This document shows, piece after piece, positions 34,904 to 45,200 of a stretch of 64,000 bases of DNA. The stretch covers positions 558,001-622,000 of the forward strand of contig CAXXKC010000003.1 in assembly GCA_963674835.2 (NCBI GenBank). Reading direction: 5' to 3'. How positions within the stretch are numbered: position 1 is the first letter of the stretch; the number at the start of each line of letters is the position of its first letter. Source of the stretch: G963674835 sp963674835. GTDB lineage: Bacteria; Planctomycetota; Planctomycetia; Pirellulales; Thermoguttaceae. The notes beneath the pieces are model-generated. The model was given only the letters and a program-made list of their open reading frames with translations. It searched no databases and was not told the DNA's origin. The position numbers and the translations under genes are program-made.

Positions 34904-35232
34904 CGCGTCGGCCTCCCAGAGAAATGAACCAACCGGTCGTAGGAGCCAAAGACGGCCGTCATCTTAGCCATCTCGCCTCGAACTGACAAGCACCATTGGG
35001 TGGCTCTGCACCACACAGCCCCACCACGTCTCGCTCCCCATAATCGGCAAACACCCGTGCTGTGGTGGAGCCCCTGCGCTGACGCATGCAGCTCGGCATC
35101 GCACTCGGCAGATCATCCCGCCAGGACCGTAGAGACACAGCTATTCCTGGGGGCTCTTCAGGCCTGCCCCATTGTATGAAGCCCTGCTTTAACGTAGCAT
35201 GGCAGCAGCAAATTGCTCGCCCTTGTCTTGAG
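34904..35232. other. divergent region with a long imperfect hairpin
   Basis: Between the DUF6159-like gene and proC. GGCTCTGCACCACACAGC (35002-35019) and GTGCTGTGGTGGAGCC (35057-35072) are near-inverted copies with small bulges and could pair around a 37-base loop. No gene is seen. Confidence 0.45.
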
Positions 35233-36060
35233 ATGGCCTCCCGTCCTATGTTGAAGCAGCGAATTGGATTAATCGGTGCCGGCCAGATGGCCACAGCGCT
35301 GGCTCAGGGGTGGATTCAGGCTGGTCTGCTGGCTCCCGAAGCCATTTTGGCCAGCGATCCGCTCCCCGAGGCCCGCCAGCGATTCTCCCAACTCTCCGGC
35401 GGCCGGGCGACCGACGACAACCAGCAGGTCGTCGCGCATGCTGACGTACTTCTTCTGGCCGTGAAGCCGCAGCAGATGCCCACGGTCGTACCCGCACTTC
35501 GCGGGGGCCTGAACTCCGACAATCTGGTCATTTCCATTGCAGCCGGCGTCCGGTTGGAGCGACTGGCCCACTGGCTCGGCAACAAGCCCCGGCTGGTCCG
35601 GGTCATGCCGAACACACCCTGTCTGATCCGCCAAGGCGCCTGCGCCTATTGCCTCGGCGAGACCGCCGGTGCCGACGACGGCCAGCTTGTCGAGGAGCTG
35701 CTTCGGGCCGTGGGCTTGGCCTACCGTGTCGACGAGAAGCTGATGGACGCCGTCACAGGCCTCTCCGGCTCCGGCCCCGCGTTCGCTTACGTCATCATCG
35801 AAGCGCTGAGCGATGCTGGCGTCAAGGTCGGGTTGCCTCGTCAGGTCGCCCTGTCGTTGGCCGCGCAGACCCTCCGCGGAGCGGCCGAAATGGTGCTGGC
35901 ATCCGGCGATCATCCGGGCGTCCTCAAGGACCGCGTCGCCAGCCCTGGAGGTACGACGATTGCCGGACTGACCGCTTTGGAATCCGGCGGGCTGCGCGCC
36001 GCGCTGATCAACGCGGTCGAGGCCGCAACCCGGCGATCCACAGAATTAGGGGCCGCTTGA
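35233..36060 (+). CDS. proC: pyrroline-5-carboxylate reductase
   Basis: A 275-residue enzyme for the last step of proline synthesis. The NADPH fold is at the start (IGLIGAGQMATALAQGW), VKPQQMPTVV and RVMPNTPCLI lie in the middle, and the family signature near residue 235 (ASPGGTTIAGLTALESGG) closes the active site. LSGSGPAFAYV is also as expected. A second ATG at 35248 is an equally plausible start, giving a more usual N-terminus. Followed after 18 bases by a small conserved gene. Confidence 0.94.
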   Translation: MASRPMLKQRIGLIGAGQMATALAQGWIQAGLLAPEAILASDPLPEARQRFSQLSGGRATDDNQQVVAHADVLLLAVKPQQMPTVVPALRGGLNSDNLVISIAAGVRLERLAHWLGNKPRLVRVMPNTPCLIRQGACAYCLGETAGADDGQLVEELLRAVGLAYRVDEKLMDAVTGLSGSGPAFAYVIIEALSDAGVKVGLPRQVALSLAAQTLRGAAEMVLASGDHPGVLKDRVASPGGTTIAGLTALESGGLRAALINAVEAATRRSTELGAA

Positions 36061-36078
36061 GAGGAGTCTTCCAGAAGT

Positions 36079-36315
36079 ATGTCCACGTCTGGCTTCTGCG
36101 TCGTCGACGACAAGTACATTCCGTTGTATCGCATCGTGTGGGTTTCGGCCCTGCCCCATTTCTGTGGCGAGGCCGACTGCCAGCGAGAGGGTGAGTACGA
36201 GATCCGTCTGGAACAGGGCGAGTCGGTCTGGGCCGCCAATACCGAGCAGCGCGATGACGTGCTCGCCGCATTGGAAACCTGGATGGGCGAAAACACGTCC
36301 GAAGAGGACTACTAG
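36079..36315 (+). CDS. small conserved protein of unknown function
   Basis: A 78-residue acidic protein, MSTSGFCVVDDKYIPLYRIVWVSALPHF..., with two cysteines (HFCGEADCQREGEYEIRLEQGE) that might bind a metal. GAGAGGAG is placed before the ATG but slightly far. Probably translated with proC, which ends 18 bases upstream. Its stop abuts copy 2 of the 90-bp repeat. No family recognised. Confidence 0.62.
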   Translation: MSTSGFCVVDDKYIPLYRIVWVSALPHFCGEADCQREGEYEIRLEQGESVWAANTEQRDDVLAALETWMGENTSEEDY

Positions 36316-36318
36316 ACC

Positions 36319-36408
36319 GCATTCGGCGTATGTGTAGCGTGTGTTCCGCCTTTGAAACCGCAGAGACACGCCGCCACGAACGCTACAGTTAAGTGCGACA
36401 CGCACTGA
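36319..36408 (+). repeat. 90-bp intergenic repeat, copy 2
   Basis: Same orientation as copies 1 and 3. Hand alignment with copy 3 gives 74 of 90 identical positions. The outer GTAGCGT/ACGCTAC pairing and the terminal AGTGCG-ACA-CGCACT hairpin are preserved; the CGG/CCG tip is lost but the GCGTGT/ACACGC stem is perfect. Unlike the other two copies it lies between two genes of the same direction. Confidence 0.82.
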
Positions 36409-36427
36409 GTCCCCGGAGCTTGCGGCC

Positions 36428-36916
36428 ATGTCGATGTTCGAAAACGATCAGTACCGCTGGCGCGAAACCTATTTCGTGCTCTTCTCCTCGGCCGACGCGC
36501 CCACGGTCACGAAACTGCAGCAAATCCTCCAGACGCTCAACGACCGGTTCGTTCTCACCAACGTCCGTGCCGATAGCGATGGACACGCCGAATCGTTGAC
36601 CGTCCTCGCTCCCGACGACTTCGCCGCCCTGGATATCTGTTATGTCGATGGGGAAGAGGTCCGCGAACAGGTATCACTTCTGTACGATGATCTCAAGCCG
36701 ACCGTCAGTGAGGCGGCCGAACGCCACCGCCTCGAACAAATGAAACAGTACGACGCCCGTTTCGACGTCCTCCATTTCGAGCAACTTACCGACATGGGCG
36801 ACGGGGACGAAGCCGACGAGATGCTCGACCCCAGCGCGCTTCTTCTCGTGCTGGACACGCTCGTCAAGCTCACCGGCGGCATCGCCGTCGACCCTCAGGC
36901 AGGCGCCATGTTATAG
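36428..36916 (+). CDS. conserved hypothetical protein
   Basis: A 162-residue soluble, acidic protein: RWRETYFVLFSSADAPTVTK at the N-terminus, then LDICYVDGEEVREQVSLLYDDLKP, a charged helix, and a C-terminal LLVLDTLVKLTGGIAVDPQAG. No signal peptide. I recognise no family; the compact layout suggests one alpha/beta domain. It lies between repeat copy 2 and the efpL-type gene, in the same direction. Confidence 0.65.
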   Translation: MSMFENDQYRWRETYFVLFSSADAPTVTKLQQILQTLNDRFVLTNVRADSDGHAESLTVLAPDDFAALDICYVDGEEVREQVSLLYDDLKPTVSEAAERHRLEQMKQYDARFDVLHFEQLTDMGDGDEADEMLDPSALLLVLDTLVKLTGGIAVDPQAGAML

Positions 36917-37011
36917 CGACATTCTCCTTCCGAAAACACACGTAGGCGGGCCGTGCGCGTCGCGTCTCGCCATGACTGGGCCAAGAAGTCTCTTTTCGGT
37001 AGCAAACCTCT

Positions 37012-37575
37012 ATGATCGCCAAGGAAATCAAGCGCGGCAACATCGTCAACTATCAAGACGCACCCTGCATGATCGAGACCATCTCGGTGCAATCGCCTTC
37101 GGCGCGCGGGGCCGCCACCCTCTACAAATATCGGGCCCGCAACCTGATCACCAAGCAGAAGGTCGACATTACCCTGCGCGGTGGCGACTCGTTGGACGAG
37201 GCCGATTTCCAACGACGAGCCGTCAAATTCATGTACTCCGACCCGACCCACTTCCACTTCCTGGACCAGACCGACTACAACCAGTACTCGCTCCCCAAGG
37301 AAGACGTTGAGGACGAGGCCCATTTCCTTACCGAAGATTTGGAGGGCGTTTTCACACTGTTCTACAACGATCAGTGTGTCGCCATTCAGATACCCATGAC
37401 GGTCGAGCTTAAGGTGATCCAGTGCGATCCCGGCGTGCGCGGCAATTCCGCCACCTCGCGCAGCAAACCCGCCACCTTGGAAACCGGCTTCGTCGTGCAG
37501 GTCCCCGAGTACCTCGAACAGGGCGAGACCGTCAAAGTCGATACCCGCACCGGCCAATACCTGTCGCGCGCCTAG
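37012..37575 (+). CDS. efpL: EfpL/YeiP-type elongation factor P paralog
   Basis: A 187-residue protein with the three beta-domains of EF-P. The loop that carries the modified lysine in EF-P reads SPSARGAATLYKYRARNL here, which is the YeiP/EfpL signature (SPTARGAATLYK in E. coli YeiP) with an arginine at the tip. The C-terminal ATSRSKPATLETGFVVQVPEYLE also matches YeiP. It should enter the ribosomal E site and rescue stalling at particular motifs without lysine modification. A canonical efp is not in the window. Confidence 0.85.
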   Translation: MIAKEIKRGNIVNYQDAPCMIETISVQSPSARGAATLYKYRARNLITKQKVDITLRGGDSLDEADFQRRAVKFMYSDPTHFHFLDQTDYNQYSLPKEDVEDEAHFLTEDLEGVFTLFYNDQCVAIQIPMTVELKVIQCDPGVRGNSATSRSKPATLETGFVVQVPEYLEQGETVKVDTRTGQYLSRA

Positions 37576-37605
37576 GGCGGCTTCGGCTTGCCACCTGCCA
37601 ACAGG

Positions 37606-38847
37606 CTACGCCCCCGGCTCGATCTTCTCTACGCGGCTGACCGCTTCGCCCTGCGCAAAGCGCGTGCGAATCGCTTCTCCGGCGGTCAAATCCTCCGCGC
37701 GTTTCACCACGCGTTGGTCGGTCGCCCGTTGCGTAATGCTATACCCGCGCCCCAGCACGGCCAGCGGACTGAGCGATTCCAACCGTGCAGCCATCGCCTC
37801 AACTTCGCGGCGAGTCAGCCCCACGCAGCCGCGCATGGCCCGCTGCCCACGGTTCTCCAATTCGTCCAAACGGCGCGACAGGTCGTGCAGCCGCTCATAG
37901 GGGAAGCGGAACACGCGGCTCGATGCCACGTGATCCAGTCGCGTGCGCGCCTCCGAGGAGCGGCTCCGCAGCGCGGTAGAGAGCCGCAGACGATACTGGT
38001 CCAAAATCGCGACGATCTCGGCGGCCGCCGGAACCACGCGCTCGGCCGCTTCGCTGGGCGTCAGCGCCCGCACGTCGGCCACGAGGTCCGACAACGTCAC
38101 ATCAATCTCGTGGCCGATTCCCGACACCACCGGAACGCGCGACGCGTGAATGGCCCGGACGACGATCTCCTCGTTGAATGCCCACAAATCCTCCAAACTG
38201 CCACCGCCACGCGTGACGATTAGGCAGTCGACCGGCTCAGCGAACCGGTTGACCAACTCGATCGCCTCGGCAATTTCTTCCGCAGCGCCGGGGCCTTGCA
38301 CGCGAACCGGCACGACCAACACGTCGGCCCCGGCCCATCGGCGCCGCAACACTTCGAGGAAGTCGCGGATGGCGGCGCCCGTTGGGCTCGTCACCACGGC
38401 GATCCGTCTCGCAAACCGTGGCAGCGGCCGCTTGCGTCCCGGGTCGAATAATCCCTCACGAGCCAGCTTTTCCCGGAGCTGCCGCAACGCCAATTCAAGC
38501 GCCCCCAGTCCCCGGGGCTCAATCTGCTGGATGATTAACTGGTACTTTCCGTGCGGCGGATAAACGCCCACACATCCCCGGCAAACCACCTCCAGCCCGT
38601 CGTGCAGCTCGAACGGTACCCGCTGCGCCGCCGTGCGCCACATGACCGCCGAGATCTGTGCCTCCGAGTCTTTCAGCGTGAGGTAGCAATGCCCGGAGCG
38701 CGGCCGCGAGAAATTCGAGATCTCACCACTGACCCACACCGACGGAAAGGCCGTCTCCAACAGATCCTTGATCTGAGTGGTCAGCTCGACGACCGACAGA
38801 ATCGGCTCTGCACCGGAACGCGAATCGAATGGGGACTCGGCAGTCAT
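37606..38847 (-). CDS. xseA: exodeoxyribonuclease VII large subunit
   Basis: A 413-residue protein. The N-terminal OB fold is recognisable (VWVSGEISNFSRPRSGHCYLTLKD). The catalytic domain contains ITSPTGAAIRD-like VVTSPTGAAIRDFLEVLRRR, TRGGGSLEDLWAFNEE and PVVSGIGHEIDVTLSDLVAD, the conserved nuclease core. It degrades single-stranded DNA into oligonucleotides with XseB, whose gene is not visible nearby. ATG at 38847 chosen; the upstream extension lacks conservation. It converges on efpL with 30 bases between. Confidence 0.94.
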   Translation of the reverse strand: MTAESPFDSRSGAEPILSVVELTTQIKDLLETAFPSVWVSGEISNFSRPRSGHCYLTLKDSEAQISAVMWRTAAQRVPFELHDGLEVVCRGCVGVYPPHGKYQLIIQQIEPRGLGALELALRQLREKLAREGLFDPGRKRPLPRFARRIAVVTSPTGAAIRDFLEVLRRRWAGADVLVVPVRVQGPGAAEEIAEAIELVNRFAEPVDCLIVTRGGGSLEDLWAFNEEIVVRAIHASRVPVVSGIGHEIDVTLSDLVADVRALTPSEAAERVVPAAAEIVAILDQYRLRLSTALRSRSSEARTRLDHVASSRVFRFPYERLHDLSRRLDELENRGQRAMRGCVGLTRREVEAMAARLESLSPLAVLGRGYSITQRATDQRVVKRAEDLTAGEAIRTRFAQGEAVSRVEKIEPGA

Positions 38848-39051
38848 GACGCCATTATAAAGGGCAGGGCGGGGGCGGGAAGGGATGGCCGTCCGGCCCG
38901 CTGGATAATACGCCACACGACAGTACAATTGTGTTCATCGGCGACCGAACCACCGGTGGCAAGGGCAACGCTCGACCAAGCCCCGGCAGCCTCATTTGGT
39001 CGCTGCCCATCTGCGTTTCACCCATCGCGTACCATCGCTTCGAGTCCTACG

Positions 39052-39864
39052 ATGCCATCCAGAGATCTCAGCCAGGCCAAGAAGGCCTACCAAACCGGCG
39101 ACGTTCAAGCGTCGATCGCCGCCCATTCGGCCGAAGCGGCCGAGAAGCACCAGCAAGCGCACGGGCAATACGTCAAGAGCGCCGTCTTCGGGGGACTCGA
39201 CGGAATCGTCACCACGTTCGCCGTTGTCGCCGGTGTGGCAGGCGCCAAGCTCGCCGCATCCATCGTGCTCATCATGGGCTTTGCCAACCTCCTCGCCGAC
39301 GGGCTCTCCATGGCCATCGGCGACTACCTCAGCACCAAGTCGGAGCAGGAGTACGAGAGGGCCGAACGCAGCCGCGAAGAATGGGAAATCGAACACTACC
39401 CCGAGGGCGAGAAGAAAGAACTCGTCGAGATCTACGTCGAGAAGGGACTCTCACAGCAGGACGCCCAGGCAATCGTCGACATCCTGGCCACCAACAAGAA
39501 AGCCTGGGCCGATGTGATGATGGTCGAGGAGTTGGGCATCGTCGGATCCGACGAGTCACCCATCAAGAGCGCCATCGTCACGTTCTGCTCCTTCGCCCTC
39601 TTTGGACTCGTCCCCATCCTCTCCTACCTGATCGCGCCGTTCGTTCCCTTCTTCGAGGAAGCGACCTTCCCCATTGCCAGCGTCTGCACCGCGATCACTC
39701 TCTTCGCCCTGGGCGCCATGAAGACCTGGGTGACCGGGCGAAACTGGTTCCGCTCCGGTTTGGAGATGCTTCTCGTCGGCGGCGCGGCGGCCGTTGCGGC
39801 CTACGTGGTCGGCGTCCTGCTCGGCGAACTGGCCCCCAGCGGCCCGATCGGGATGCTGGGATAA
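39052..39864 (+). CDS. VIT/CCC1-family iron or manganese transporter
   Basis: A 270-residue protein. The N-terminal segment has VFGGLDGIVTTFAVVAGVAGA and FANLLADGLSMAIGDYLSTKSEQE, hallmark motifs of the VIT1/CCC1 family, followed by a cytoplasmic metal-binding loop rich in Glu (YERAERSREEWEIEHYPEGE) and three further membrane helices. These proteins export Fe(II) or Mn(II) from the cytosol. The 3' end overlaps the convergent acyltransferase gene by 64 bases. Confidence 0.9.
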   Translation: MPSRDLSQAKKAYQTGDVQASIAAHSAEAAEKHQQAHGQYVKSAVFGGLDGIVTTFAVVAGVAGAKLAASIVLIMGFANLLADGLSMAIGDYLSTKSEQEYERAERSREEWEIEHYPEGEKKELVEIYVEKGLSQQDAQAIVDILATNKKAWADVMMVEELGIVGSDESPIKSAIVTFCSFALFGLVPILSYLIAPFVPFFEEATFPIASVCTAITLFALGAMKTWVTGRNWFRSGLEMLLVGGAAAVAAYVVGVLLGELAPSGPIGMLG

Positions 39865-40649
39865 TCGTGGCGTTCGTCCAGCCGGCGCGTTTTGCCCGAC
39901 CGACATGCATCCAGCGAAACCGGACGCCGGCTCAACGATAGCTGGCACACCTTACGCGTGCCGGACGCGGCCCACGCCTCGGCCTCTTCGGTCATCCGGT
40001 TCAACAGCCGCTCCACCTCCACGCGATAGTGCTCGATGCCGCGGCGGTCCAGATTCGCCGGCAGGCGGACCTCGGGCGCAACCACGGCACGAGCCCGCGA
40101 AAAGGGCCTCGGAATGGCAAAGCGGTCCCAACTGCGCACTCGCCAGGGACGATCGAATCCAAAACCCATGAGCACCAGCGGCAGCCCAAGCTTGGAAGCC
40201 AGGTAAATGGCCCCCGGGGCCAGACGACGCCGCGGCCCGCGCGGCCCGTCTGGCGTGATCGTCAGGTGCATCTTCTCGCTTCGCCGCAATAACTCCCGGA
40301 TCGCCGCCGTGCCGCCCCGACGTGTCGACCCGCGCACGAACTCGAACCCAAGATGATATGCCACCCGCGAAAGGATGTCCGCGTCCCGATGCCGGCTCAA
40401 CAGCATCGCCAAGTTGCAGTGCCCTCGCAGAGAAAGCGGAAACAGGATGTACTCGTGCCAAAAGATGTAGATCTTCTGCCCACGGCACTCCGGCGACGCC
40501 GGATCGACCATCGGATCGTACAGGGCCACCTTGTAGTTGAGCGTATCCATCCAGAGCCGGATGGCCGTCGAGCCCAGAAGCCCGCCCAGACTGGTCACAA
40601 AAGGTCGGTCGAGTCGCACGTCCTGGCCTCCTTGCCCGGCACAGTACAA
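39801..40649 (-). CDS. DUF374-type lysophospholipid acyltransferase-like protein
   Basis: A 282-residue protein. Motifs follow the DUF374 pattern: IYIFWHEYILFPLSLRG, AMLLSRHRDADILSRV, FEFVRGSTRRGGTAAIREL, ITPDGPRGPRRRLAPGAIYLA and WDRFAIPRPFSRARVV-like end. The family is related to lipid A late acyltransferases and probably transfers a fatty acyl group in outer-membrane lipid synthesis. The first 30 residues are uncertain; a GTG 30 bases in is an alternative. The last 60 residues run over the VIT gene. Confidence 0.82.
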   Translation of the reverse strand: MYCAGQGGQDVRLDRPFVTSLGGLLGSTAIRLWMDTLNYKVALYDPMVDPASPECRGQKIYIFWHEYILFPLSLRGHCNLAMLLSRHRDADILSRVAYHLGFEFVRGSTRRGGTAAIRELLRRSEKMHLTITPDGPRGPRRRLAPGAIYLASKLGLPLVLMGFGFDRPWRVRSWDRFAIPRPFSRARAVVAPEVRLPANLDRRGIEHYRVEVERLLNRMTEEAEAWAASGTRKVCQLSLSRRPVSLDACRSGKTRRLDERHDYPSIPIGPLGASSPSRTPTT

Positions 40650-40689
40650 GTTGAGAGGCGTAAGGCCCTCGCCTCGGTGAACTTCCGAT

Positions 40690-41532
40690 CTACGCGCCTT
40701 CGTCGAACCACTCGCCGCTGAAGACTTCCACTGCCGGACCCGTCATGTACACATGGTTGTTCTCGGCCCACTCGAGTTCCAGATCGCCGCCCGGCAAATG
40801 GGCGAGTATCCGTCGATCGGTCTTCCCAGCCAGCACGCCGGCCACGCACACCGCACTGGCGCCCGTGCCGCATGCCAATGTTTCGCCCGACCCTCGCTCC
40901 CAGACGCGCATCCGCACTTCGCCCGGCCTCATCACCTGCACAAATTCGGCGTTCACGCGCCGCGGAAAGTGCGGGTCGACCTCCACCTGCGGTCCGATCT
41001 GCAGCACCCAAGCGTCGCTGGGCTCATCCACGAACGTCACACAGTGCGGATTGCCCATCGACACGCACGTCACTTCCAGCGTCTTCCCGCCGACGCTCAA
41101 CTCCGCGCCGACCACCGGGTTGCCGCTCAACGTGGTCGGTATCTCCTCCGCCTGCAGGATCGGCTCGCCCATATCGACCCGAACCCGCCGCACGCGCCCA
41201 TCGGCGACCTCCAGATCGAGCGACAAAATCCCGCGAAGCGTCTCGATCTTCAGTTGATCGGCTTGCCGGATGCCGTGATCGTACACGTACTTCGCCACAC
41301 AGCGGATACCGTTGCCGCACATCTCCGATTCCGACCCGTCGGCATTGAACATGCGCATCTGTGCGTCGGCCGTCTTCGACGGGCAAATCAGGATCATACC
41401 GTCGCCACCCACGCCGAAATGTCGATCGGCGATACGCCGCGCTACTTCGGCCGGATCGACAGGAACCGGTTCCTCGAAACAGTTCACGTAAACGTAGTCG
41501 TTACCGATTCCGTGCATCTTCGTAAAGCGCAT
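40690..41532 (-). CDS. dapF: diaminopimelate epimerase
   Basis: A 280-residue enzyme converting LL- to meso-diaminopimelate for lysine and peptidoglycan. Both catalytic cysteines are present: MFNADGSESEMCGNGIRC (about residue 76) and ERGSGETLACGTGASA (about 220). The start MRFTKMHGIGNDYVYV is the standard N-terminus. This indicates meso-DAP is made, as either a lysine precursor or cell-wall component. It lies 40 bases upstream of the acyltransferase gene in the same direction. Confidence 0.96.
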   Translation of the reverse strand: MRFTKMHGIGNDYVYVNCFEEPVPVDPAEVARRIADRHFGVGGDGMILICPSKTADAQMRMFNADGSESEMCGNGIRCVAKYVYDHGIRQADQLKIETLRGILSLDLEVADGRVRRVRVDMGEPILQAEEIPTTLSGNPVVGAELSVGGKTLEVTCVSMGNPHCVTFVDEPSDAWVLQIGPQVEVDPHFPRRVNAEFVQVMRPGEVRMRVWERGSGETLACGTGASAVCVAGVLAGKTDRRILAHLPGGDLELEWAENNHVYMTGPAVEVFSGEWFDEGA

Positions 41533-41700
41533 ACGCGAACTCCCGCCGTAGGCAAACCAGGGTGAGCGGCCATTGTACGGAATCGTCCAGCACCGGACAA
41601 CGCCGTCCCGTCCTCCCATTAAGAGGGGCCAGCAACCGATCCGGTTCGCGCCGCGCATCGCAGCACGCTCTCGACAACCGGCCGTTCGCACCGGCCCCCT

Positions 41701-42030
41701 TCACCCCGACAAATCGAGCAGATTGCCGCTCTGGCCGCTGGCATCCTTGCTGGGGCGTTGGTGGGCATCGGAATGTTCTTCGTGGCGGCTGCCCCGGCCG
41801 GGAAGATTCTCCCAGATTCGCCGACCATCGGCGTCGCGCTCCGCCGCCTCGTGATCTTCCCCATCGGTCTGGCCGATGCCGGCAGCGTCCTCGGCCTTAG
41901 TGTCGTTTCGGACCTGGCGCTGCTGGTTAGACGTTTCCAGTTGGGCCTGATCGATGTCCGAGCCCTTCGTCTGCGCCAGCGGCGCGCCGGCTGCGTTCGC
42001 GGCAAGGCTGCTCAGTGGCCCAACGCTCAT
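41701..42030 (-). CDS. small hydrophilic protein, planctomycete-type
   Basis: A 109-residue, Gln/Asp-rich, probably disordered protein. It opens MSVGPLSSLAANAAGAPLAQTKGSD, continues with ETSNQQRQ and ERDADGRRIWEN, and ends SGNLLDLSG. I have seen the pattern xGPLxxxAxxxAGxPLAQTKGSD in other planctomycetes, always short and without known function. GAGGAGACTT precedes the ATG, supporting translation. It stands alone between dapF and the AsmA-like gene. Confidence 0.68.
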   Translation of the reverse strand: MSVGPLSSLAANAAGAPLAQTKGSDIDQAQLETSNQQRQVRNDTKAEDAAGIGQTDGEDHEAAERDADGRRIWENLPGRGSRHEEHSDAHQRPSKDASGQSGNLLDLSG

Positions 42031-42239
42031 GAGAAGTCTCCTCTGGTTTGGCTGCCGGCCAAAACCGGTCAGCGTTGGAACCGTCGGTGTTGGATTCTCA
42101 CGTCGCGAAACAAGGATGTCCGGCGGACGTCACACACACGGGAACCGAATCCCTCCTTCAGGTCATCGGTTCGGAGCCTGCCTCAACTACTCTCCAAATG
42201 TACCATATTCCCCAGCATACCCAGGTGGGACTGGTTGTC

Positions 42240-45200
42240 TCACTCCGTCGGCCTACCTGAAAAACGGCCATAGACGGGAGCTTGCTGTGGAGCTGACCCC
42301 CAGTCAGGCTGTAGGTCCTCCTGAAGCTGCTGCAATGCCTTGTTGACGCCCGGAAACGCCTCCTTCGTCACCACAGGATCCTGCAGCGTGCCTTTGACAC
42401 GAATCTGCAAAATCTGCTCGCTGGCGCCGCCCAACAGGCCGCTGATCAGCGGAATCCGCTCCTCGGTCGGCCCCAACTGGGCGCTGAACGCCAATTGCAG
42501 GTTCGTCTGCAGGTCCACCTCGCCGTTACCCGACAGGCTGATGGCGTCGCCGCTGAACGTGATCGGATCCAGGTAGATGTGTGGCCCTTCGATGCGGAAA
42601 CTCATGTCCGAACTGCTAAAGGCGTTCGTGTCGGGTGTTTGGACTCGAAGCAGCTTGAGCATCGCGATCATCACGGGTAACTCGTAGACATTCGCGTCGC
42701 GTAGCGCCAACTTTCCGGTGCCGCTGAGGTTGGCCAAATTGCGGCCCGTGCCGTGAAGGTCGGCGCTGGCCCGGATCTTGCCCCGCAAGCGCTGCTGGCC
42801 CGGCACGAGTTCCTGTGCTGCCTGGCTCAGATCCGCCTGGTACAGCTCGGTGTGAACCTCGTATTGGGCGATGTCGCCCAAGGCGATCCGCGCGTTCCCC
42901 AGCATGGTGCCGCCGAACAGCGCCGCCTTCAGCGGACGTCGCTGCGGGGACGCTGCACTATCGCCGCTCCCCGGCGCCGCCACCGGCTCGACCCATTGAC
43001 CGAACAGGATCTGGCTGTTGTCGATCCAAAGCGGCCCTTGCAGCCACGTGAACTGGAGGTTGCGATAGGTCAGCGAATCGAGATTCAACTCGCCGTGCGA
43101 GCCGAATACCTCGCCTTCGTGCCGCCCCCAGAACCGCGCGCTCCCGCACAGATTCTCGAGCCTCAGGCCGAAATCGACGGCTGCCTGCTGAAACGTGACT
43201 TCCAGATCCCATTGCGACGCCAACGGTGCTCGCGGGCCGCCGGCACGAGCCAGCTCGAACATGCCGCGCAGGCTGCACGCCCCCGAAGGGTTCAACCCCA
43301 GGATGCCTCGCTTCAGACGCTCCGGCATCGCCTGGATCAGGTCGCGGCCGGTACGCAGCCGATCGACCGACAGGCCGAATAGTCGCAGCCGCCAGCCGCC
43401 AGCGGCCGTTAGTTCGCACTCCCCGTCGGTCAACACCTCTGTGTCGCCGTGCTTCGCCCTCGCACGCTTCCAACTGGCCCGCCCGTCTCGATACGTGATG
43501 CCCCCTTGCAATTCCTCCAGCCGATACGGAAACGCAACCGGGTTGATCGACGTGTTCTCGCGAGGCTCGGCGCGAAAACTCACGTTCGGCTTCTCCTGCC
43601 CCGAAAGATACGTCGCCTGAACCTCCGGCAAATCGACCGTGCCCTGCGGCCTCAGGCAGTCCCAAAGATCCTGCAGATTCTGCCGCAGCGCGTCGCGAAG
43701 CTCTCCCTCCAGCGAGATATTCTTGGCGGTGAAGGTGAGTGACAGCAGATTCCCCTGCGGCGTCGGCTTCATGTCGCCCCGGCATGTCACGACCCCCGTA
43801 CCGTTCGAGCCCTGCAGATCGCTGAACGTCCACACATTGTCGCGCAACTGGATGAGGCCTCCGATGTTGCTCAACGGGTACGGGAACTTCGTGTAGCGCA
43901 TCGAGCAGTGGTTCAACCGGATCGACACGTCGCGGTGCACCGGCTCGTTCGGTGCGTGGCGCACGAAATACCCCGCAAAGTCGATCGTCCCTTGGGGCGC
44001 CAGCCCATGAACCACGTCGCGCGACTTCTCCGGCAGCGCCCGGAAGAGACGTTCATCCAACTGCAGGTTCTCCCCGTCGATCTTGGTCCATCCATACGGC
44101 GCCGTGGTCGGACTGCGCGCCTCGGCCAGGATGTGCACCGGTTGGCTGCCGGCGTACGCGGTCAGGTTGGCCGTGAGCACGTCGTCCTTCAACTGCACCA
44201 TGCCCCGCCCGTGCTCCAGCCGGTAGGGGAACTTCTCGTAGGCGAACGATACGTCCAGGCAGTGCACCGACAGCTCCGGCTTCCACGTGCGCCCGTCGAA
44301 CTCCAGCGTCAGATTGGCGTTGATGGGACCGGCGGGCAGATACTTTCTCCACTGCCTGCGGAACGTCTCGTTCAACACGTCCATCAACTGGTTATCCAAA
44401 TCCAGCCGCTGCACCTTCGCCTGCAGCCACAGCGGACCGTTCTGCTGGAATCCCAAGTGCTTGCACGAGAACAGCAAGTCGGCTTGGCCGCTTCGCGCCG
44501 TCAGGTTCTGGATCACGAACCCCTCGTGGGAAACCTGGATGTTCGCCTGCATATCGGTCACCGGCCGCGGCAACCGCGGATCGTCCAGCCGACCGCGTAT
44601 CAGCCGACCGCCCGCTTGAAACTGAAGCGGCACCTGGGCCGCCGGCTGATAGCTCATGCGGAACGTCAGATCAAGCTGCCCGCGAAACGTCCCCAACGGC
44701 GCGAGTTTCTCGCCCCACACACCCGGCAACGCGTTGCGCAGCTCGGGCGAAAGCTCCAGCGATTCGATCGCTCCGCCGACGTCGAACACCTGCCCGTGCG
44801 GGTCGATCCAGCCATCCAACTGCACCTGGCGGAGCAAGTCGGCGCCGAGCGTGCCGCGAACACGTCGCATCTCCGCCAACTCTCCAACAGCCTTGGGATC
44901 CGGCGGCGCGATGTTCAGATTAATGTCGCGCACCGTGAACGTGCCGGCCGGCGTCTTCAGCGGATCGAAGATCTCGACCGAGCCTCCTTCCACAGCCACC
45001 GCCGGCGCCCGCAAGCTCAATTGTGGCAGTGGCAACAGCTTCGCGGCGTTCCACGTGCCATCCGGACGCCGAGTCACCCGCAGCGTCGGACGCCGCAGCA
45101 GCACCTGGGTGACAACCGGATCGTGCGTGAGCAGCTCCTCCAAGTCGGTCTGGCAGCTCAGCCGCACCTCCTCCACGTGGAACAGCTCGGCCTGCGGCCC

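Noticed and set aside
36046..36429. Frames beginning VALNCSVRGG at the three repeat copies
   Set aside because: They arise because the 90-bp repeat happens to be open on the minus strand; they continue antisense through unrelated genes.
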